Source of the DNA: Rhodococcus zopfii NBRC 100606 = JCM 9919
Lineage (GTDB): Bacteria > Actinomycetota > Actinomycetes > Mycobacteriales > Mycobacteriaceae
Reading direction: 5' to 3'
Assembly (NCBI RefSeq): GCF_001895025.1
Contig: NZ_BCXI01000010.1
Location: forward strand, 124,001-188,000
Length of the DNA stretch: 64,000 bases
Shown here: one piece after another, positions 1-9,288 of the stretch
Position numbering within the stretch: position 1 is the first letter of the stretch
How the letters are laid out: each line of letters begins with the position of its first letter
Notes under the pieces: model-generated
Told to the model about the DNA's origin: nothing
Seen by the model: only the letters and a program-made list of their open reading frames with translations
Databases searched by the model: none
Made by a program: the position numbers and the translations under genes

Positions 1-11
1 GGCGCACCGGG

Positions 12-65
12 CGGGTGCCGAGGGCGGGGAGCCGGAGTAGCGGCGAGGCCGGCCCTCGGCACCCG
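12..65. terminator. Long hairpin terminator
   Basis: Perfect 14-bp inverted arms at 12-25 and 52-65 (right arm starts GCCCTCGG) flank a 26-nt loop. The hairpin abuts the stop codon of the minus-strand reductase gene and probably ends transcription from both sides. There is no clear U-tract, as is usual in GC-rich actinobacteria. Confidence 0.7.
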
Positions 66-67
66 GA

Positions 68-679
68 TCACTCGGCCGACGGATACGGTCCCACCCGTAA
101 TGCGCGGGCGAGATGCGCGGCGTTGCGGGCGAGGGTTGCCGTGGCCGAGGCGACCGCGTCGGGCACGGAATCGAGATCGTTGTAGTCGCCGGGCGTCATG
201 GCCTCGCCGTTCCAGTAGGTGCAACCCTGCGCCGGGATCGTGTACCCGCAGTCGTTGAGTCCCTGGAACAGACTGGCGACGATCGCGTGGGCGCCGTCCT
301 CGTTGCCGACCACCGCCGCGACCGCGACCTTCCCGAACAGGATCGGACTGTCCTCGTCGTCGGTCTCGGACAATTCGGCGTCCAGTCGTTCGAGCGCGCG
401 TTTGGCGACGCTCGACATCTGGCCGAGCCAGGTCGGGGTCGCGACGAGCAGGATGTCGGCATCGAGGATGTGCCGGCGGACCTCGGGCCACTGGTCGCCG
501 TTCCCCATGTCGGCTTCGACGCCGGGACGGATGTCGAGATCGACCAGCCGGATCGTCTCACCGGTCACGTCGTACTTGCCGAACTCGGTGAGCACATGCT
601 CGGTGATCAGATCGCTGCTCGACGCAGCCGGGGAGGGTTTGAGCGTGCACACCAGGGCGAGTGCCTTCAGAGATGTCAT
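68..679 (-). CDS. NADPH-dependent FMN reductase / flavodoxin-like protein
   Basis: A 203-residue protein of the flavodoxin-like FMN reductase family, expected to bind FMN and reduce a small substrate in the cytosol. The N-terminus (MTSLKALALVCTLKPSP) matches the first beta strand and phosphate-binding loop of the family. Around residue 80 the segment ADILLVATPTWLGQMSS is the usual second flavin-contacting loop (PxWxGxxS type), and VAAVVGNEDGAHA near residue 120 fits the third. An ATG at 679 was chosen because it begins directly at the first strand; an upstream extension would be an arginine-rich non-homologous tail. The gene is divergent from the P-type ATPase at 785. The physiological substrate cannot be told. 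Confidence 0.85.
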   Translation of the reverse strand: MTSLKALALVCTLKPSPAASSSDLITEHVLTEFGKYDVTGETIRLVDLDIRPGVEADMGNGDQWPEVRRHILDADILLVATPTWLGQMSSVAKRALERLDAELSETDDEDSPILFGKVAVAAVVGNEDGAHAIVASLFQGLNDCGYTIPAQGCTYWNGEAMTPGDYNDLDSVPDAVASATATLARNAAHLARALRVGPYPSAE

Positions 680-784
680 GCTGCGGCGGGTACCCGGGCC
701 GGTTCCATGACGAAACGCATGACGATGTGACCTCACCGGTCGGTGCGCGATCGCGGCGACCGGCGCTGGCATAGCCTGTTCTCC

Positions 785-3262
785 ATGTCAGCTGAAGAGC
801 CCACCGCGGTGGCCGGAGCCGGTGAGGCGGTTGTGGCCGATGCCGGCCATGTAGTCGGCGGCCTGACCACCGAGCAGGTCGCCGAACGTGTGGCGCGGGG
901 GGAGACGAACGATGTCCCCGACCGCGCGTCCCGTTCCGTCAAGGACATCGTCCGCGCGAACGTGTTCACGCGGATCAACGCGATCCTCGGTGTGCTGTTG
1001 CTCATCGTGCTCGCCACCGGTTCGATCATCGACGGCATGTTCGGCCTGCTGATCGTCGCGAACAGCGGCATCGGCATCATCCAGGAGGTCCGCGCCAAGC
1101 GGACTCTGGACAAGCTCGCGATCGTCAGCCAGGCCAAACCGGTCGTGCGGCGTGACGGCCGGTCCGCCGAGCTCGCGCCGCGCGAGGTGGTCCTCGACGA
1201 CATCATCGAACTCGGTCCCGGCGACCAGTTGGTCGTCGACGGTGTCGTCGTCGAATCCGAGGGCCTCGAGCTCGACGAATCGCTGCTGACCGGCGAGTCC
1301 GACAACGTCGACAAGGAGCCCGGCGCGACCGTGATGTCCGGGAGTTTCGTCGCATCGGGCAGCGGTGCCTACCGCGCGACGAGAGTCGGCCGCGACGCCT
1401 ACGCGGCGCGGCTTGCCGACGAGGCCAGCAAGTTCACGTTGGTGCATTCGGAGCTGATGGCCGGCATCAACAAGATCCTGAAGTTCATCACCTACCTGAT
1501 GATCCCGGCGGGTCTGCTCATCATCTACAACCAGCTGTTCTCGAGCGGCGAGTCGTTGCGGCCCGCGTTGAGCGGCATGGTTGCCGCGTTGGTGCCGATG
1601 GTTCCAGAGGGCCTCGTGCTGATGACGTCGATCGCGTTCGCTGTCGGGGTGATCCGGCTGGGACAGCGCCAGTGCCTCGTGCAGGAGTTGCCGGCCATCG
1701 AGGGACTGGCCCGTGTCGACGTGGTGTGCGCGGACAAGACCGGAACCCTGACCGAGAACGGGATGCGACTGGCCGAGATCGTCCCGGCCGACGGTGCGGA
1801 CGAGAACACCGTCCGCGCGGCACTCGCGGCGATGGCAGGGGACGATCCGCGCCCGAACGCGAGTGTCGCGGCGATCAAGGAGGCCCTGCCCGACGATCCC
1901 GGGTGGGGCGCGGCGACCGCGATCGCGCCGTTCTCGTCGGCGAAGAAGTGGAGCGGCCAGTCCTACGGCGCGCACGGCAACTGGCTGCTCGGTGCCCCCG
2001 ACGTGCTGCTCGATCCGGCATCCGACACCGCCCGGAGGGCGGAGGAAATCGGCGCGCAGGGGCTGCGGGTGCTGCTGCTCGCCGGTAGCGACCGCCCCGT
2101 CGACGACGCGGCCGCGCCGGGCACCGTCACCCCGCAGGCGCTGGTCGTACTCGAACAGCGGGTGCGGGCGGATGCGAGGGAGACCCTCGAGTATTTCGCC
2201 GACCAGCAGGTCGACGTCAAGATCATCTCCGGTGACAACGCGGTGTCCGTCGGCGCGGTCGCGTCGTCGCTGGGCCTGGCGAACGGCGAGCGGCCGGTCG
2301 ACGCACGCACCCTGCCCGAGGACCCGGATCGGCTCGCCGACACCGTCGCCTCCGCGACCACGTTCGGCCGGGTGCGGCCCGATCAGAAGCGCGCGATGGT
2401 CGGGGCGTTGCAGTCGCGTGGGCACACTGTCGCGATGACCGGCGACGGCGTCAACGACGTGCTGGCCCTCAAAGACGCCGACATCGGAGTCGCCATGGGC
2501 TCGGGTAGCCCCGCGACCCGGGCGGTCGCGCAGATCGTGTTGCTGGACAACAAGTTCGCGACCCTGCCGTACGTGGTCGGCGAGGGTCGCCGCGTCATCG
2601 GCAACATCGAACGAGTCTCCAACCTGTTCCTCACCAAGACCGTGTACTCGGTGCTGCTGGCGTTCTTCGTCGGGGTTTCCGGGGTGTTGTCGCAGTTGTT
2701 CGACTTCGATCCGCTGCCGTACCCGTTCCTGCCGCGGCACGTGACGATCGCCGCGTGGTTCACCATCGGCATCCCCGCCTTCCTGCTGTCGCTGGCACCG
2801 AACAACGAGCGGGCCCGGTCCGGGTTCGTGCCTCGCGTGATGCGGTTGGCGATCCCGTCGGGCGTGATCATCGGGGTCGCGACGTTCGTCTGCTACGTGC
2901 TGGTGTACGGGGGTCCCGAGCAGACCGAGCAGCAGAAGATCCAGGCCGGGACGTCCGCGCTGATCACTCTGATCATGATCGCTCTGTGGGTACTCGCAGT
3001 CGTCGCCCGGCCGTATCAGTTGTGGAAGATCGTGCTGCTGATCGGGTCCGTGCTCGGCTACGTCATCCTGTTCACGGTGCCGTTCTGCCGCGAGTTCTTC
3101 GCGCTGGATCCGTCGGACATCGGGTACACGACGATCGCGTTCGTGTGCGGCGCCGTCGGTGTGTTCCTGGTGGAGGTCTCGTGGTGGGTCACCGGACGTC
3201 TGCACGGGGAGCAGCGTCGCCTGTTCGCCGCGCCGGACGACCTGCTCCCGGGAGTACACTGA
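785..3262 (+). CDS. ctpE: CtpE-type cation-translocating P-type ATPase
   Basis: An 825-residue P-type ATPase that closely resembles M. tuberculosis CtpE (Rv0908), a calcium-associated transporter. Visible marks are the actuator TGES at 169-172, the membrane motif PEGL starting at 274, the phosphorylated Asp317 in DKTGTLT and the hinge GDGVND starting at 553, followed by paired C-terminal membrane helices. No N-terminal metal-binding CxxC domain is present, which argues against a heavy-metal CPx pump. The ATG at 785 opens at the family N-terminus. The gene downstream encodes an Rv0909-like antitoxin, the same order as in M. tuberculosis. Ion specificity is inferred from family similarity only. 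Confidence 0.93.
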   Translation: MSAEEPTAVAGAGEAVVADAGHVVGGLTTEQVAERVARGETNDVPDRASRSVKDIVRANVFTRINAILGVLLLIVLATGSIIDGMFGLLIVANSGIGIIQEVRAKRTLDKLAIVSQAKPVVRRDGRSAELAPREVVLDDIIELGPGDQLVVDGVVVESEGLELDESLLTGESDNVDKEPGATVMSGSFVASGSGAYRATRVGRDAYAARLADEASKFTLVHSELMAGINKILKFITYLMIPAGLLIIYNQLFSSGESLRPALSGMVAALVPMVPEGLVLMTSIAFAVGVIRLGQRQCLVQELPAIEGLARVDVVCADKTGTLTENGMRLAEIVPADGADENTVRAALAAMAGDDPRPNASVAAIKEALPDDPGWGAATAIAPFSSAKKWSGQSYGAHGNWLLGAPDVLLDPASDTARRAEEIGAQGLRVLLLAGSDRPVDDAAAPGTVTPQALVVLEQRVRADARETLEYFADQQVDVKIISGDNAVSVGAVASSLGLANGERPVDARTLPEDPDRLADTVASATTFGRVRPDQKRAMVGALQSRGHTVAMTGDGVNDVLALKDADIGVAMGSGSPATRAVAQIVLLDNKFATLPYVVGEGRRVIGNIERVSNLFLTKTVYSVLLAFFVGVSGVLSQLFDFDPLPYPFLPRHVTIAAWFTIGIPAFLLSLAPNNERARSGFVPRVMRLAIPSGVIIGVATFVCYVLVYGGPEQTEQQKIQAGTSALITLIMIALWVLAVVARPYQLWKIVLLIGSVLGYVILFTVPFCREFFALDPSDIGYTTIAFVCGAVGVFLVEVSWWVTGRLHGEQRRLFAAPDDLLPGVH

Positions 3263-3317
3263 CCGCCGTATCGCGAGAACCCGGCGACAACCGTCCGCGT
3301 CGACGGAAGGACAGCAG

Positions 3318-3584
3318 ATGGGATTCATCGACACGTTGAAGGGCCTGGTCGGCAAGGGCAAGGACTACGCCGCCCAGAATCCCGACAAGGTCGGCTCGGC
3401 CATCGACAAGGCCGGCGACCAGGTGGACCGGATGACCGGTGGCAAATACGCCCAGCACGTCGACAAGGCGCAGGACGCGGCGAAGAAACACATCGGTGCG
3501 GCAGACGACCAGACGCCGGGACCTCAGCCGCGACCCCGCCCCGAATCTCCGCCCGGGCCCCCGCCGGGACCGGGCGCGGGGTAG
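3318..3584 (+). CDS. Rv0909/MT0933-like antitoxin
   Basis: An 88-residue protein opening MGFIDTLKGLVGKGKDYA, followed by NPDKVGSAIDKAGDQVD and GGKYAQHVDKAQDAAKK. This lysine-rich amphipathic pattern is that of the MT0933-like antitoxin family (Rv0909). The last 25 residues are proline-rich. A GGAAGG Shine-Dalgarno at 3305-3310 lies 7 bases before the ATG. In M. tuberculosis the cognate toxin Rv0910, a START/SRPBCC protein, follows directly; here that partner lies at 25749-26180. It should bind and neutralise that protein if the pair is functional. Confidence 0.85.
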   Translation: MGFIDTLKGLVGKGKDYAAQNPDKVGSAIDKAGDQVDRMTGGKYAQHVDKAQDAAKKHIGAADDQTPGPQPRPRPESPPGPPPGPGAG

Positions 3585-3800
3585 CAGGCCCGTCGAGCCC
3601 GCGGCCGGTGTGGCAGGGTTCCGCGGGCTTCTCGGACAACGTGCAGGGCCTCGTCGTGCGCGTGAGTTGCACAGCCGTCGGACACACGCATACGCACGGA
3701 CGTGCGCGCGTGTCCACTAGCTGCGCGAACACCGTCGAACCAGCCCCGTGACCGTCGCGGCCGACCGCGACCGCGGCAGCGACGGAGCAGAATCGTTGCC

Positions 3801-5435
3801 GTGAACGGGACCTGGATTCTGCTCGTCGTCATCGCCGCCATCGCCGTCACCGGGCTGGCGACACGCCGTAACCTGCAGGCCCCGCTGGTGCTCGTCGCGA
3901 TCGGTGCCGCCGCGTCGTTCATCCCCGGGCTGCCCCGGCTGGAACTGCGACCCGAGGTGATCCTCGGAGTCGTGCTTCCGCCACTGCTGTATTCGGCGGC
4001 GTTGCGGTTCTCCGTCCCCACCTTCCGGCGCTACCTGTCGCCGATCCTGCGGCTCGGCATTCTCACCGTCCTCGCGACCGCGTTCGCGGTCGCGTTCTTC
4101 GCGAACTGGCTCGTGCCGGAGCTGACGTTCGGTGCGGCGCTCGTGCTCGGCGCGGTCGTCGCCCCCACCGACGCGGTCAGCGCCGTCGCGGTCGGGCAGA
4201 AACTCGGACTGCCGAAACGTGTCATCGCGGTCCTCACCGGGGAAGGGCTCGTCAACGACGCGACCGCCCTGACCCTCTTCACGGTCGCGGTGTCGGCGGT
4301 CGCCGACACCCGGGTGTTCTTCGACTCCCCGGTCGTGTTCTTCGGTTACGAGGTGGTCGGCGGTGTCGTGATCGGACTCGTGCTCGCCGTGATCGTGCAC
4401 CAGGTGCGCGGCCGCATGTACCACTCGCCGCTGGAAACCTCCCTGGGACTGGTACTTCCGTTCACCGCCTATCTCGTCGCCGAGGAGATCCACGCATCCG
4501 GGGTGCTCGCCGTCGTCGCCGCCGGCCTCTACATGGGGCACCGTGCCACCGACGCCTCGGTGAACACCCGCATCCAGGAACGCTATGTGTGGGAGAGCCT
4601 GGACATCCTGCTCGAGATGTTCGTCTTCGCCTACATGGGGTTGCAGCTCAAATTCGTCCTCGACGACGTCACCGACAACGGTTACGACGTCGTCGTCGTG
4701 TTGCTCTACTCGGTCGCGGTGCTCGTCCTGGTCATGGCGGTCCGGCCCGCGTGGGGTCTGCTGAACTGGGGGCGTCGCCGCGTCACCCGCGATGCCGGGC
4801 TGGCACGGCTCGGCCGCGACCCGTTGAGTTTCCGCGAACATCTGGTGGTGTCGTGGGCCGGCATGCGCGGTGTGGTGACACTCGCCGCCGCCGGCGGTGT
4901 TCCCCTGCTGCTCGCGTCCGGCGAACCGTTCCCGGGCCGCGAAATCATCCACCTCATCGCCCTGGTCGTCGCCGTCGGCACCCTGCTCATCCAGGGTGCG
5001 ACCATGCCGGCACTGATCCGCAGGCTCGACGTCACCGACCCGTATGAGCGGCTCCGCACCGAAGAACAGCGCGAGCTCGCCCGATCCATCGTCACCGCCG
5101 CCGCAGAGGGCGAGCTCCACAACCTCGCGGAGAAGCCGCCGTCCGGGTTCGACGCCGAATCCGTGCGCCGCATCCTCGAACGGGTCCGCCGATCCATCCA
5201 GGCCCGCGTCGACGCCAAGGCCGTCGAATCGGAGAACGAGGACGACCGCAACCTCGACGCGGGCGCACTGTTCGACGAGTTCCGGCGATCGATCCTGCGC
5301 GCACAGCGCACCGCCCTGATCGCCGCGCGCGACGACGGCACCCTCGACGACGAAACCCTGCGCGTCGAGCTCGAAAGCCTCGACGTCGAGGAAGCCGCCG
5401 CCGAGGAACGGATCGACCGCCGCGGCCGGACGTGA
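3801..5435 (+). CDS. CPA1-family Na+/H+ antiporter
   Basis: A 544-residue integral membrane antiporter of the CPA1 (NhaP/NHE-like) family, exchanging Na+ or K+ for protons. About a dozen hydrophobic segments fill residues 1-420. The family motifs APTDAVSAVAVG and GEGLVNDATAL, which carry the acidic ion-binding residues, lie around residues 117 and 150; SWAGMRGVVTLAAA follows near 353. The C-terminal 130 residues form a charged cytoplasmic tail with helical, partly coiled-coil character. The GTG start at 3801 places the first membrane helix at the N-terminus. It probably has its own promoter in the 216-bp gap after the antitoxin gene, where no other feature was seen. Confidence 0.92.
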   Translation: MNGTWILLVVIAAIAVTGLATRRNLQAPLVLVAIGAAASFIPGLPRLELRPEVILGVVLPPLLYSAALRFSVPTFRRYLSPILRLGILTVLATAFAVAFFANWLVPELTFGAALVLGAVVAPTDAVSAVAVGQKLGLPKRVIAVLTGEGLVNDATALTLFTVAVSAVADTRVFFDSPVVFFGYEVVGGVVIGLVLAVIVHQVRGRMYHSPLETSLGLVLPFTAYLVAEEIHASGVLAVVAAGLYMGHRATDASVNTRIQERYVWESLDILLEMFVFAYMGLQLKFVLDDVTDNGYDVVVVLLYSVAVLVLVMAVRPAWGLLNWGRRRVTRDAGLARLGRDPLSFREHLVVSWAGMRGVVTLAAAGGVPLLLASGEPFPGREIIHLIALVVAVGTLLIQGATMPALIRRLDVTDPYERLRTEEQRELARSIVTAAAEGELHNLAEKPPSGFDAESVRRILERVRRSIQARVDAKAVESENEDDRNLDAGALFDEFRRSILRAQRTALIAARDDGTLDDETLRVELESLDVEEAAAEERIDRRGRT

Positions 5436-5503
5436 CCTGCCCGGCAGGATTCGAGTAGTCCACTACGCGTGCGCCTCGGACGTCGCAGGAAGACGCTGGG
5501 GAC

Positions 5504-6196
5504 ATGCGAAATACGGGAACGACGAGCGGGCGGCGGCGCGGAACAGCTGCCGCGATCGGCATGGGCGTGGCGGCGCTCGGTCTCGTGTTCCTCGGCGCAA
5601 CCCGCGCCGGTGCACAGGACCCGCCGGACCCGGACTCGGGATCATGCTGCGGCAGTGGGGAAATCACCACGGTGACCGAAACGGTGTACGTGCCCACAAC
5701 GGTGTACGAGACCGAGACGGTGTACGTACCCACGACGGTATTCGAGACCACGACCGAGACGACGACGGTCACCGAGACGGTCGACGTGGGCGCGACCGCG
5801 ACCCAAACCGTCACCGAGACAGTGACAGAGGACAGGACGCAGCCGCCGGGGACGGTCACCGAAACAGTGACGGTATCGGAAGGATCGCCGATCACGGTCG
5901 CCGCGCCGCCGGACCCGCCCACCGCCTCGGCCGACCCTCCGGCGCCGAAGAGCACGGCCACGGTGGCATTGACCGGACTCGGCGCCGGGGCGGGCGCACT
6001 CGCCGCGGCGGTGCTCGTCACCCGGCTTCGCCGGCCGGATGGACGTCGGCCCGCGCGCAGGGCTCGGGAAGTGCGCGCGGTCGCCCGGCCCGACCGGAAT
6101 CCGCAGACCACGGCCGAGGGCCGCGCGGGCCCCACGGTCGGGATCGACTTTCGTGTCCGCCCGTGGGACACACAGGTGACAGGAGACACCCCATGA
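5504..6196 (+). CDS. Secreted, membrane-anchored TVTET-repeat protein
   Basis: A 230-residue protein of unknown function. A basic N-terminus is followed by a signal-type hydrophobic segment (residues about 14-36, ending GATRAGA), then a Thr/Val/Glu-rich low-complexity region (about 50-125) built on ETVYVPTT and TVTET units, a proline-rich stretch, one transmembrane helix (about 148-170) and a basic cytoplasmic tail. This suggests a cell-envelope stalk protein with the repeats outside. At DNA level two 36-bp copies lie at 5675-5710 and 5711-5746. Its stop codon overlaps the next start (ATGA), so the two genes are translationally coupled. Confidence 0.75.
   Translation: MRNTGTTSGRRRGTAAAIGMGVAALGLVFLGATRAGAQDPPDPDSGSCCGSGEITTVTETVYVPTTVYETETVYVPTTVFETTTETTTVTETVDVGATATQTVTETVTEDRTQPPGTVTETVTVSEGSPITVAAPPDPPTASADPPAPKSTATVALTGLGAGAGALAAAVLVTRLRRPDGRRPARRAREVRAVARPDRNPQTTAEGRAGPTVGIDFRVRPWDTQVTGDTP
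5675..5746 (+). repeat. Two tandem 36-bp coding repeats
   Basis: Two near-identical 36-bp units (5675-5710 and 5711-5746), each beginning ACCGA and coding for a T-E-T-V-Y-V-P-T-T-V-(Y/F)-E block. They sit inside the repeat-rich secreted protein gene. Confidence 0.8.
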
Positions 6197-6795
6197 CCGA
6201 TCCGAACCCGATCACCGCGCGCACCGTGTTGCTGCCGGGCGTCCCGCCGGACCGGTCGGCCGCGGCGGTAGCCGACGTCCTCGGCCGACTCGGCGCGGTC
6301 CGTGCCGCGGTGAGGGCGCTGAACGCGATCACCCCGGACATGCTCGCCGCGGTCGATGCCGAGGTGGCCACCGCGATCGCCGATCTGTTCGAGGTCCGAC
6401 TCGAGGACCTGTTCGCGCAGGGCTGGCAGTGCTATCGCCGACTGCGCGACGCGGCCACCGCGTCCCTCGGCGGCGGGAAACAGGCTGTGCCGCTGGATAG
6501 TACGCGCATCACCTCGACTCAGCATCCGTTCGTCGAGCTGAGCCTGGACGGCGTACCGGTCGGGCGTATCGACATCGACCTGACCGCCGAATACGAACTC
6601 CACGGTGTCGTCGCGGTCGTCGAATCCGGCGCGCTGACAGCCCTGCGTTTCGGGGAGTGCGATGTGACCGTCACGTTCGCGGTGCGGCCGGTCGGTACCG
6701 TGCTGCAGCGCCGCCGGACCTTCTCGATGGGTGCACTGGCGCCGATGCGGGAACCGGTTCCGCTCGTCGGTTCCGCGCGCGCACGACCCGCCTGA
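6193..6795 (+). CDS. Conserved hypothetical protein coupled to the TVTET protein
   Basis: A 200-residue soluble protein with no signal peptide or membrane helix and no family that I recognise. The first half is mainly helical and alanine-rich. The second half (about 95-185) is beta-rich (FVELSLDGVPVGRIDIDLTA; GECDVTVTFAVRPVGTV), which could be a small beta sandwich. The ATG at 6193 overlaps the preceding stop codon by ATGA, so the two proteins are probably made in a fixed ratio. The pair may act together at the envelope, with this one inside the cell, but no function can be assigned. Confidence 0.75.
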   Translation: MTDPNPITARTVLLPGVPPDRSAAAVADVLGRLGAVRAAVRALNAITPDMLAAVDAEVATAIADLFEVRLEDLFAQGWQCYRRLRDAATASLGGGKQAVPLDSTRITSTQHPFVELSLDGVPVGRIDIDLTAEYELHGVVAVVESGALTALRFGECDVTVTFAVRPVGTVLQRRRTFSMGALAPMREPVPLVGSARARPA

Positions 6796-6884
6796 CCGGC
6801 CCCGGGCTCTAGGTTGGTAAGCATGACCGCGACCATCCTGTTCGAGCGTCCCCGGACGCCGCGCCCGGCCCGGATGAGCGGGCA

Positions 6885-8102
6885 GTGACCGGCACCGTCG
6901 TCGTCGTGCTCGCGGTGCTGGCCGCGCTCGTCGTCGGCGGCATCGGCGCGGTGTGGGCACGCACCCGGCGAGTCGTCACCACCCCCGCCGAACGCGCCGT
7001 GCACGCGACGCTGCACACCGCCTCACTCGCCGCGCGACCCCTGCGCCGCGGACTCGACGCGACCTCCGCGGAGGAGGCCGCGCCGCACCTGCGAACCCTC
7101 ACCGGTGCGCAGGCGGTGGCGCTGCTGGACGCCGACGGCAACCGGCTCGCCTGGCACGGGCTGTACGAGGGTCTCGCCCACCAGATGCACGATGCCGCAG
7201 CCCGCGCGATCGAGGGCGAACGCCGCGTGCTCGTCGGTCACGGGGACCTGGCGCGTGGACCCGAAGAGATCGCGGCGCGCGCGGTGATCGCCGAGCCGCT
7301 GATCATCGACAACGTCGGCGTGGTCGGGGTGCTCGGCGTCGTCACGACCACCGAGCCCGGCCCGGCGATGCTCGGGGTGCTCGCCGAGGTCGCCGGCTAC
7401 GCGTGCAGCCAGATCGAACTCGCCGAGCTCGACGCGTCCCGCGCGCGGCTCGACCGTGCCGAGGTCCGGGCGCTGCGCGCCCAGATCAGCCCGCACTTCA
7501 TCTACAACGCGCTCAACACCGTCGCCTCGTTCGTGCGTACCGACCCGGATCGCGCCCGCGAGCTGCTACTGGAGTTCGCGGACTTCACCCGGTATTCGTT
7601 CCGGTCCGCGGGGGAGTACACGGTGCTCGCCGACGAACTGCGCAACATCGACCGGTACCTCACCCTCGAGCGCGCCCGGTTCGGCAATGCTCTCGACGTG
7701 CGGCTGCAGATCGCTCCCGAGGTACTCGGTGTGGTGCTGCCGTTCCTGGCCCTGCAGCCGCTGGTGGAGAACGCGGTGCGGCACGGAATCGCCGGGAAGC
7801 CGACCCGCGCCGGCACCATCGGAATCGTCGCCGCGGACGAGGGCACCGACTGCGTGATCAGTGTCGAGGACGACGGCATCGGCATGGACCCGGAACTGCT
7901 GCGCTCGGGCTCGCTGGACGCGGTCGCGGACAGGGAGGACAGCAGCGTCAAGGAGTCTGCGCATGTGGGTTTGGCGAACGTCGACGACCGGTTGCGGGCG
8001 GCGTTCGGCAACGACTACGGCCTGGTCGTCGAGACCGCCCCGGGCGCAGGGACCAAGGTCAGCATGCGGGTGCCGAAGTTCCGGCCGGGGATCCGGCCGT
8101 GA
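6885..8102 (+). CDS. LytS-type sensor histidine kinase
   Basis: A 405-residue membrane sensor kinase. One N-terminal transmembrane helix (about 3-25) precedes a GAF-like sensory region (about 65-180) and a HisKA_5/LytS-type kinase core. The phosphoacceptor is His204 in ISPHFIYNALN. The N-box is LVENAVRHGI and a glycine-rich ATP lid (EDDGIGM) follows. The GTG at 6885 is used because the first helix follows directly. The LytTR regulator starts 32 bp after its stop, and acetate-type symporters follow, the arrangement expected for a carboxylate-sensing system controlling uptake. Confidence 0.92.
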   Translation: MTGTVVVVLAVLAALVVGGIGAVWARTRRVVTTPAERAVHATLHTASLAARPLRRGLDATSAEEAAPHLRTLTGAQAVALLDADGNRLAWHGLYEGLAHQMHDAAARAIEGERRVLVGHGDLARGPEEIAARAVIAEPLIIDNVGVVGVLGVVTTTEPGPAMLGVLAEVAGYACSQIELAELDASRARLDRAEVRALRAQISPHFIYNALNTVASFVRTDPDRARELLLEFADFTRYSFRSAGEYTVLADELRNIDRYLTLERARFGNALDVRLQIAPEVLGVVLPFLALQPLVENAVRHGIAGKPTRAGTIGIVAADEGTDCVISVEDDGIGMDPELLRSGSLDAVADREDSSVKESAHVGLANVDDRLRAAFGNDYGLVVETAPGAGTKVSMRVPKFRPGIRP

Positions 8103-8134
8103 CCGGCCGTGGGGCATGGCACGATGATTCCGTT

Positions 8135-8917
8135 GTGAACGACAATCCGGACACCCTCACCGTGCTGGCGGTCGACGACGAGCCGCCGGCCCTCGACGAG
8201 CTCGCCTACCTGCTGCGCCGACGGGACGAGATCGGCTCGGTCCACACTGCGGGCGACGCGACCACCGCGCTGCGGCTGCTGCGCGACGGCGGTATCGACG
8301 CGGTGTTCCTCGACATCAACATGCCCGGTCTCGACGGGCTCGAGCTGGCCGGGATCCTCCGCAATTTCGCGCAGCCGCCGTCGGTGGTGTTCGTGACCGC
8401 GCACGACGACCGGGCGGTCGCGGCGTTCGATCTGGGCGCGGTCGACTATCTGCTCAAGCCGTTGCGCGAGGAACGGCTCGCCGAGGCGGTGCGGCGGATC
8501 GCGGAACGACGCCGTGCCGGCGCCGACAACACCCCGGCACCGGCCGCGTCCGACGAGGTGATCCCCGTCGAACTGGGTGGGGTCACGACGTTGGTGCCAC
8601 GTTCCTCGGTGCGGTGGGTCGAGGCCGACGGCGACTACGCACGCCTGCACACCGCGACCGGATCGCACCTGGTGCGCATCCCCATCTCGACGCTCGAGAG
8701 CCGCTGGGCGGACGCCGGGTTCCTCCGCGTGCACCGGTCGTTCCTGGTGGCGCTGCCGCTGGTGACGGGCATCCGCAGCGTCGGATCGGGTCTGGTGGTG
8801 TGCCTGCGGCCGGAGGGGGACCAGCAGGTGGTGGAGCTTCCGGTGAGCCGCCGGCACACCCGTGAACTCAAGGACCGGCTCATCCGCGGTCCCATGCAAA
8901 CCTGGACGTCCCGATGA
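8135..8917 (+). CDS. LytTR-family response regulator
   Basis: A 260-residue response regulator with a CheY-like receiver (about 8-125) and a C-terminal LytTR DNA-binding domain (about 150-255, RSSVRWVEADGDYARLHT and FLRVHRSFLV are typical). Asp60 in FLDINMPGLDG is the phosphorylation site. The only good start in frame is GTG at 8135, since nearby ATG codons are out of frame. It is the partner of the LytS-type kinase just upstream, and its stop overlaps the next gene by ATGA. Likely targets are the symporter genes that follow. Confidence 0.93.
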   Translation: MNDNPDTLTVLAVDDEPPALDELAYLLRRRDEIGSVHTAGDATTALRLLRDGGIDAVFLDINMPGLDGLELAGILRNFAQPPSVVFVTAHDDRAVAAFDLGAVDYLLKPLREERLAEAVRRIAERRRAGADNTPAPAASDEVIPVELGGVTTLVPRSSVRWVEADGDYARLHTATGSHLVRIPISTLESRWADAGFLRVHRSFLVALPLVTGIRSVGSGLVVCLRPEGDQQVVELPVSRRHTRELKDRLIRGPMQTWTSR

Positions 8918-9282
8918 GCAGCGACGGCCCGCCGCCGCGGCAACGGGTGGTGCTCGCGCAGCGGCGCGGGGCCCGCATGGTCCGCACCCGCGTCGAGGTG
9001 CAGCAGCAGACCCAGATCGGCGACGCGATGGTGCGCGGCCTGGTCCGGGCGCAGCTCGGGCTCGCATTGCGGTTCGCGCTCGTCGCGGTGTGTGTGCTCG
9101 GTGCGCTGCCGGTGCTGTTCGCTGTGGTCCCCTCGCTCGCGGAGGTGACCGTGCTGGGGATGCGGCTGCCGTGGTTGCTGCTCGGCATCGTCGGCTATCC
9201 GGTGCTGCTGGGCATCGCGTGGCTCTACGTGCGCCTGGCCGAACGCAACGAGCAGGACTTCACCGATCTGACCGACGACTGA
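8914..9282 (+). CDS. Small two-helix membrane protein, probable symporter partner
   Basis: A 122-residue protein with a basic N-terminal half and two hydrophobic helices (about 50-72 and 82-106), ending in an acidic tail. Size, topology and position directly before a sodium/solute symporter resemble DUF485 proteins, the usual partners of ActP-type transporters; a genuine DUF485 gene sits before the second symporter at 11238. Sequence similarity to DUF485 is weak by eye, so membership is inferred. It overlaps the LytTR gene by 4 bases and precedes the symporter start by 6 bases, so it belongs to that operon. Confidence 0.8.
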   Translation: MSSDGPPPRQRVVLAQRRGARMVRTRVEVQQQTQIGDAMVRGLVRAQLGLALRFALVAVCVLGALPVLFAVVPSLAEVTVLGMRLPWLLLGIVGYPVLLGIAWLYVRLAERNEQDFTDLTDD

Positions 9283-9288
9283 GCCGCG

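Noticed and set aside
788-3361. Long minus-strand open frame opposite ctpE
   Set aside because: It is His/Arg/Asp-rich without any domain, lies wholly antisense to a well-supported ATPase, and results from high GC at third codon positions.
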